Assembly: GCA_002698965.1 (NCBI GenBank)
Contig: PAAT01000017.1
Span: 1-52,201, forward strand
DNA from: Rhodopirellula sp.
GTDB taxonomy: Bacteria; Planctomycetota; Planctomycetia; Pirellulales; Pirellulaceae
Direction of reading: 5' to 3'
DNA length: 52,201 nt
Each line of letters begins with the position of its first letter. The first letter of the stretch is position 1. Shown here piece after piece: positions 48,989-52,201 of this stretch. The notes under the pieces are model-generated. The model was not told where the DNA came from, made no database searches, and saw only the letters and a program-made list of their open reading frames with translations. The translations under genes were made by a program, and so were the position numbers.

Positions 48989-49573
48989 ATGCAACTACCG
49001 CAAAATATCTCGAATGAAGCTGTTGCAAGAGCAGGTCTCTATGAACTATACGCTCGACTGTTACTCAATGAAGTTGACTTAGAGATGCTATCGTTGTTTC
49101 ACAGACCCGAGTGGGGTAGTTGCTTTCATGAACTCGGGATTAATATTCCTCCGGGAAATGCGATGAGTGTTGAAACCCTGGCGGTTGACTATTGCAACAT
49201 CTTTATTGGCCCAAAGGATTTTTGTCCACCATATCAGTCTGTTTGGGAAGATGGGCATCTGCAAAGCGAAGTCGTCGCTTCCATGAATGACTATTTGGAA
49301 GTAGTTTCTCCGGTCACCACACAAAACATTAAAGACCATGCCGGGTTGCAGCTTGAGATGATGTCACAAATTCTAAGGTATGAGTCCCGGCCCGATACAG
49401 AACCCAGTACTTTGTCAGTGGCATTCTTCCATGATCATATTGGGTGGACTGAACGGATGTTTTCTCTGGGAATCGAGTTGGCGAAGACTGAGTTCTATGG
49501 TGATTTTCTATCTTCGGCGGAAGTCTTTATTGCCTCCGAAAAATCCAGGTTCCGGTTGGATCTGGCCGATTAG
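48989..49573 (+). CDS. TorD-family molybdoenzyme maturation chaperone
   Basis: 194 residues, all-helical by composition. YELYARLLLNEVD and AVDYCNIFIGPKDFCPPYQSV match the TorD/NarJ-type pattern Y-x-x-L/F-F-x-GP-x-x-x-x-PPY-x-S. Such chaperones bind the Tat signal of the apo-catalytic subunit and aid cofactor insertion before export. It starts 26 bases after the catalytic subunit, so it belongs to the same operon. No signal peptide, as expected for a cytosolic chaperone. Confidence 0.85.
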   Translation: MQLPQNISNEAVARAGLYELYARLLLNEVDLEMLSLFHRPEWGSCFHELGINIPPGNAMSVETLAVDYCNIFIGPKDFCPPYQSVWEDGHLQSEVVASMNDYLEVVSPVTTQNIKDHAGLQLEMMSQILRYESRPDTEPSTLSVAFFHDHIGWTERMFSLGIELAKTEFYGDFLSSAEVFIASEKSRFRLDLAD

Positions 49574-49641
49574 CCGTTTAATTTCAGAGTACCCTCGCTA
49601 AGCTTGATAGTGAGGTAATGCAAGCCTGCTTGAACGCGTCT

Positions 49642-49659
49642 GAGGTTGCCTCCAACCTC
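49642..49659 (+). terminator. Possible intergenic hairpin after the molybdoenzyme operon
   Basis: GAGGTT-gcctcc-AACCTC is a perfect 6-base-pair stem with a 6-base loop, in the 149 bases between the TorD-like stop (49573) and the SH3-like start (49723). A five-T run (49673-49677) lies 14 bases downstream, too far for a classical intrinsic terminator. A second, imperfect inverted repeat spans 49590-49617 (TACCCTCGCTA/TAGTGAGGTA). The pair could attenuate read-through or stabilise an mRNA end. Weak evidence. Confidence 0.3.
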
Positions 49660-49722
49660 CTAAATACATTACTTTTTCGCTTTACAGGATTATTTAACGT
49701 GCTCTCTAAACGGGGTTTCCAA

Positions 49723-51081
49723 ATGAAAGCGTTTCTCGCATGTATGCTCTCGTTATTGTTTTCTGTTGTCGTTTTCGGTCAGCAAGTAGAGCCGTATACA
49801 GCTATTGTCACGGTTCATCAGACACCAGTGCGTTCAGCTCCGTTTCAGGATCAATATGTCAGTGCTTATCTGAATGTTGGAGATCAGGTGCAAGTCTATC
49901 GTGAAACGAAGAACGGGTTCCTCGCGATTCGTCCTCTTAACGATTCCTATAGCTGGGTGGCTGCTGAATATTTAGAGCTTCACGCCGACGGCGACCATGC
50001 GAGTGTACGTGTGGCTAGAGTTCCCTCCTGGATCGGCAGTTACGATGATCGTGATGTGAATTATGGCTATACGGTGCTGCTCAATAAAGGCGAAGTGGTG
50101 ACACTGCTAGGACAGACACCGACGAGACTGTTGAGAACGAATCGAAGTCAAACTTATTACAAAATTGCTCCGCCGGCCGGGGAGTTTCGTTGGATTCATA
50201 AAGATCACTTGAGGGCGGATTCTGAAATTCAGAGTCGATTCTCCTCGGATACTATCCAGCAATCTCCTCTTCAAAGTACGCAAACAAAAGTTGCTTTAGC
50301 ATCGTTCACTGATGGACAAACGAACTCCCAACTCCTCACGGCAACTAATCCGGCGAATTATGTTCCTCGCTGGATAAAACCCTCAGGAGCTGCTAAGTCT
50401 GGGCGTTTACTGGAGCGTAATCGAATTGTACAGCAGCAAATGAAGAGTGAGAAAAAAGTACCATTCAGGCAGGCGAGTTTTCCAGTTCAAAGTTCGGCAT
50501 CCTCGAATATTACGACCGTAACTGAATTGGAGCTAGCCGTTTCGCAGATGGCAACGCAGTCTTCAGATCTTTGGCGAATTGGTTTATTGCGAGATAGAGC
50601 TAATCAGCTTTTATCGGATAGCATAGCCGCTGAACAGGGAGCGATTGAGGAAATCATCGAGCGGCTCGATCAGTATCAACAAATCAAAGATAATCGCCTG
50701 CGTCTTGAAGCGACCGATCTGTCTAATTTGCCTCCACGTTCTTCAGATTTAAACGTTCGTAATCTTCCTTTCAACGAATCCGATTTGGATACAGCTGAAG
50801 TTGGCAATGGAGTACTAACACCTGAAGCACGTCGAACCGCCTATCAAGAAACCGGTTATTTAGTACGTGTTCGTTCGACACGAAATGATGCACCTCAATA
50901 CGCTATCGTTGATGAGCAAGGTGCCGTCCAGGTCTTTGTTACCCCTCAGCCAGGCTTAAATCTTAGTACTTATATCCGGCGTCATGTAGGAGTGTTTGGA
51001 CGCAGAGGTTACCTTTATCGCCTCAAAACACAGCATGTGACGGTGACGAAGATAGTGGATTTAGATCGGCACAAAAAATAA
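49723..51081 (+). CDS. Exported SH3-like (SH3b) domain protein
   Basis: The frame opens at 49618, but the ATG at 49723 gives a signal peptide (KAFLACMLSLLFSVVVFG, about residues 2-19), 452 residues in all. An SH3b-like unit follows (about 20-90; TAIVTVHQTPVRSAPF, SAYLNVGDQVQVYRETKNGFLAIRP, YSWVAAEYLEL). A second similar unit spans about 92-165 (ARVPSWIGSY, LLNKGEVVTLLG, GEFRWIHKDHLRAD). The rest is Gln/Ser-rich and helical, ending in a beta segment (YAIVDEQGAVQVFVTPQPGLNLS). SH3b domains often bind cell-wall or surface polymers. Partner and function unknown. Confidence 0.8.
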   Translation: MKAFLACMLSLLFSVVVFGQQVEPYTAIVTVHQTPVRSAPFQDQYVSAYLNVGDQVQVYRETKNGFLAIRPLNDSYSWVAAEYLELHADGDHASVRVARVPSWIGSYDDRDVNYGYTVLLNKGEVVTLLGQTPTRLLRTNRSQTYYKIAPPAGEFRWIHKDHLRADSEIQSRFSSDTIQQSPLQSTQTKVALASFTDGQTNSQLLTATNPANYVPRWIKPSGAAKSGRLLERNRIVQQQMKSEKKVPFRQASFPVQSSASSNITTVTELELAVSQMATQSSDLWRIGLLRDRANQLLSDSIAAEQGAIEEIIERLDQYQQIKDNRLRLEATDLSNLPPRSSDLNVRNLPFNESDLDTAEVGNGVLTPEARRTAYQETGYLVRVRSTRNDAPQYAIVDEQGAVQVFVTPQPGLNLSTYIRRHVGVFGRRGYLYRLKTQHVTVTKIVDLDRHKK

Positions 51082-51160
51082 ACAATCTTAAACAGCGAGG
51101 AAGGTTGCCGGGGGCCTTAATGCTTTGCACGAAGGTCGAACAATCCGATGACATGCCACC

Positions 51161-52201
51161 CTAGGGAGCAAGTAATAATCGGCTTGGAGCCTGCAGGTAA
51201 CCGATAATTTCGTTCAGGAATCGGGCCGCGTCGCCACCATCGACAATTCGATGGTCATAGGAGAGGCTTAGTGGCATCATCTGACGAACTTCAATTTCAT
51301 CGTCAACCACTACCGGCATTTTTCGAGTACGTCCCACGAGTAGGATAGCTACTTCAGGGACATTGATAATCGGCGTGGAGTAAGTTCCACCGATGGCCCC
51401 CAGATTACTAATCGTAAAAGTGCTTCCCCGTAGGTCATCGAGTCCGAAGTTGTTACTTCGGACGTTCTCTGCGAGTGCGCCGAGGTCACGAGCAATATCA
51501 GAGATGCTTTTGGTATCAGCACTTCGTAGTGAGGGTACAACCAGCCCTCGTTCGCTGTCCACCGCGATCCCAACATTGACATAGTCTTTATAAATAACCT
51601 GTCCGGCATCCATGTCCAAGGCTGCATTCAGTTTTGGATTGTTTCGTAACGCCAAAGCAACCGATTTGATAATAAATGGCATGGATGTCAGTTTGATGCC
51701 CTGATCCAAGTAGTCTTGCTTAGATGATTTGCGGATCATTTCCAGATCAGTAACATCGGCATCATCAAAGTTCGTGACACGGGGTGCTGTTGACCAGGAT
51801 TCGTGCATCTTGGCTGCAATCGTTTTACGGATCTTCGGCATCGATTCGATATGAACCGGGCCATAGGCATCTGTACCCGCTTCCCCCGGAGCTTTTGAAA
51901 CAGGGGTTGCGGAGGTGGATCCACTTGTATTGACTGCAGGTGCTGAAGCTTGCTGGTTTGCCTGACGAACAACTTCGAGGATATCTTCGCGAGTAATGCG
52001 TCCGCCAGCACCACTACCGGTGACGTTATTTAGGTCAACTCCTACTTCACGAGCGAAGCGACGAATAGCAGGTCCTGCTGCAATATCACCACTCTCAGCA
52101 GTTGGAGCAGTGGGAACTGGTGTTTTAGGTGCTGGCGTTGGTTCAGGTGCTGGCGTTGGTTCAGGTGCTGGCGTTGGTTCAGGTGCTGGCGTTGGTTCAG
52201 G
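51161..52201 (-). CDS. Dihydrolipoamide acyltransferase (E2) of a 2-oxo acid dehydrogenase complex, 5' partial
   Basis: The reading frame continues without a stop to the right window edge, so the N-terminus (lipoyl domains expected) is missing. The visible order, N to C: a Pro/Glu/Thr/Ala-rich linker of repeated PEPTPA units; a peripheral-subunit-binding domain (AIRRFAREVGVDLNNVTGSG, then GRITREDILEVV) for E3/E1 docking; a second linker; and the catalytic acyltransferase domain from MPKIRKTIAAKMHESW to the C-terminus. The catalytic His and Asp are in YDHRIVDGGDAARFL. It transfers an acyl group from lipoyl to CoA. Pyruvate (aceF/pdhC) is the likeliest substrate but is not proven. Stop is TAG at 51161. 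Confidence 0.93.
   Translation of the reverse strand, partial: PEPTPAPEPTPAPEPTPAPEPTPAPKTPVPTAPTAESGDIAAGPAIRRFAREVGVDLNNVTGSGAGGRITREDILEVVRQANQQASAPAVNTSGSTSATPVSKAPGEAGTDAYGPVHIESMPKIRKTIAAKMHESWSTAPRVTNFDDADVTDLEMIRKSSKQDYLDQGIKLTSMPFIIKSVALALRNNPKLNAALDMDAGQVIYKDYVNVGIAVDSERGLVVPSLRSADTKSISDIARDLGALAENVRSNNFGLDDLRGSTFTISNLGAIGGTYSTPIINVPEVAILLVGRTRKMPVVVDDEIEVRQMMPLSLSYDHRIVDGGDAARFLNEIIGYLQAPSRLLLAP
52128..52201 (-). repeat. 18-base tandem repeat in the E2 linker
   Basis: Four perfect copies of an 18-base unit (GGTGCTGGCGTTGGTTCA on the plus strand; 52128-52199) and the start of a fifth at the window edge. On the coding (minus) strand they encode PEPTPA hexapeptides of the flexible interdomain linker. 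The array extends beyond the window, so total copy number is unknown. Identity at the nucleotide level suggests recent expansion by slippage or unequal recombination. Confidence 0.95.

Noticed and set aside
52128..52201. Regularly spaced repeats resembling a CRISPR array
   Set aside because: The 18-base units are contiguous with no spacers, lie in frame in an E2 linker, and encode PEPTPA.

Overview
The window looks like a chromosomal segment of a planctomycete (Planctomycetota), probably a Planctomycetaceae/Pirellulales-type marine or aquatic heterotroph. The reasons are gene content: a dense set of secreted type I sulfatases, both forms of the planctomycete-typical cytochrome/'PSD' modules (DUF1587/1592/1588/1585 with DUF1552, and DUF1549/1553 with DUF1501), a Tat-signal Gfo/Idh/MocA oxidoreductase, an LRR lipoprotein and many exported proteins. 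Shine-Dalgarno sequences are often weak or absent. The exact genus cannot be read from the sequence alone. No insertion sequence, prophage, CRISPR array, rRNA or tRNA was recognised. Coding density is high and no gene-free stretch exceeds 300 bases.

Layout. 1-4691: a 5'-truncated tandem double-sulfatase gene and a second sulfatase (+). 4716-9757: a minus-strand pair of a multidomain c-type cytochrome/LamG/DUF1592-family protein and DUF1552. 9890-14296: a plus-strand amine-nitrogen island with an ethanolamine-permease-like APC transporter, a glutamine-synthetase-like ligase, a class-I-GATase-like gamma-glutamyl hydrolase and an SDR. 14300-16474: a secreted VCBS-repeat protein with a zinc-peptidase motif. 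16732-24144: a plus-strand run of DUF1549/1553, DUF1501 and two sulfatases. 24110-32819: a minus-strand run (read from high to low coordinates) of RidA, TrhO, a PhyH-type dioxygenase, two extended sulfatases, a lectin-like secreted protein and an iduronate-2-sulfatase-like enzyme. In total there are seven sulfatase genes with eight sulfatase domains, with no glycoside hydrolase, polysaccharide lyase or formylglycine-generating enzyme visible in the window.

33028-44925 is more mixed: a Tat-exported MocA-family oxidoreductase, an LRR lipoprotein, a small two-helix membrane protein, a giant LplT-PDZ-PlsC-acyl-ACP-synthetase fusion, methionine aminopeptidase, leucyl-tRNA synthetase and a secreted hypothetical protein. 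45212-49573 encodes a DMSO-reductase-family molybdoenzyme set in the order Fe-S subunit, catalytic subunit, TorD-like chaperone, without an integral-membrane anchor subunit. 49723-51081 is an exported SH3-like protein. The window ends inside a dihydrolipoamide acyltransferase (E2) gene on the minus strand.

Working picture (inference): the sulfatase/PSD regions desulfate exported or cell-surface-bound sulfated glycans. The 9890-14296 island takes up a small amine, gamma-glutamylates it and releases the product to recover nitrogen and carbon. The most unusual items are the tandem sulfatase fusion, the sulfatase whose signature lacks the usual Pro/Ala (C-T-T-T-R), the MFS transporter interrupted by a PDZ-like domain within the phospholipid-acylation fusion, the HExxH/VCBS secreted protein, and the anchor-less molybdoenzyme with Tat-like signals on both subunits.
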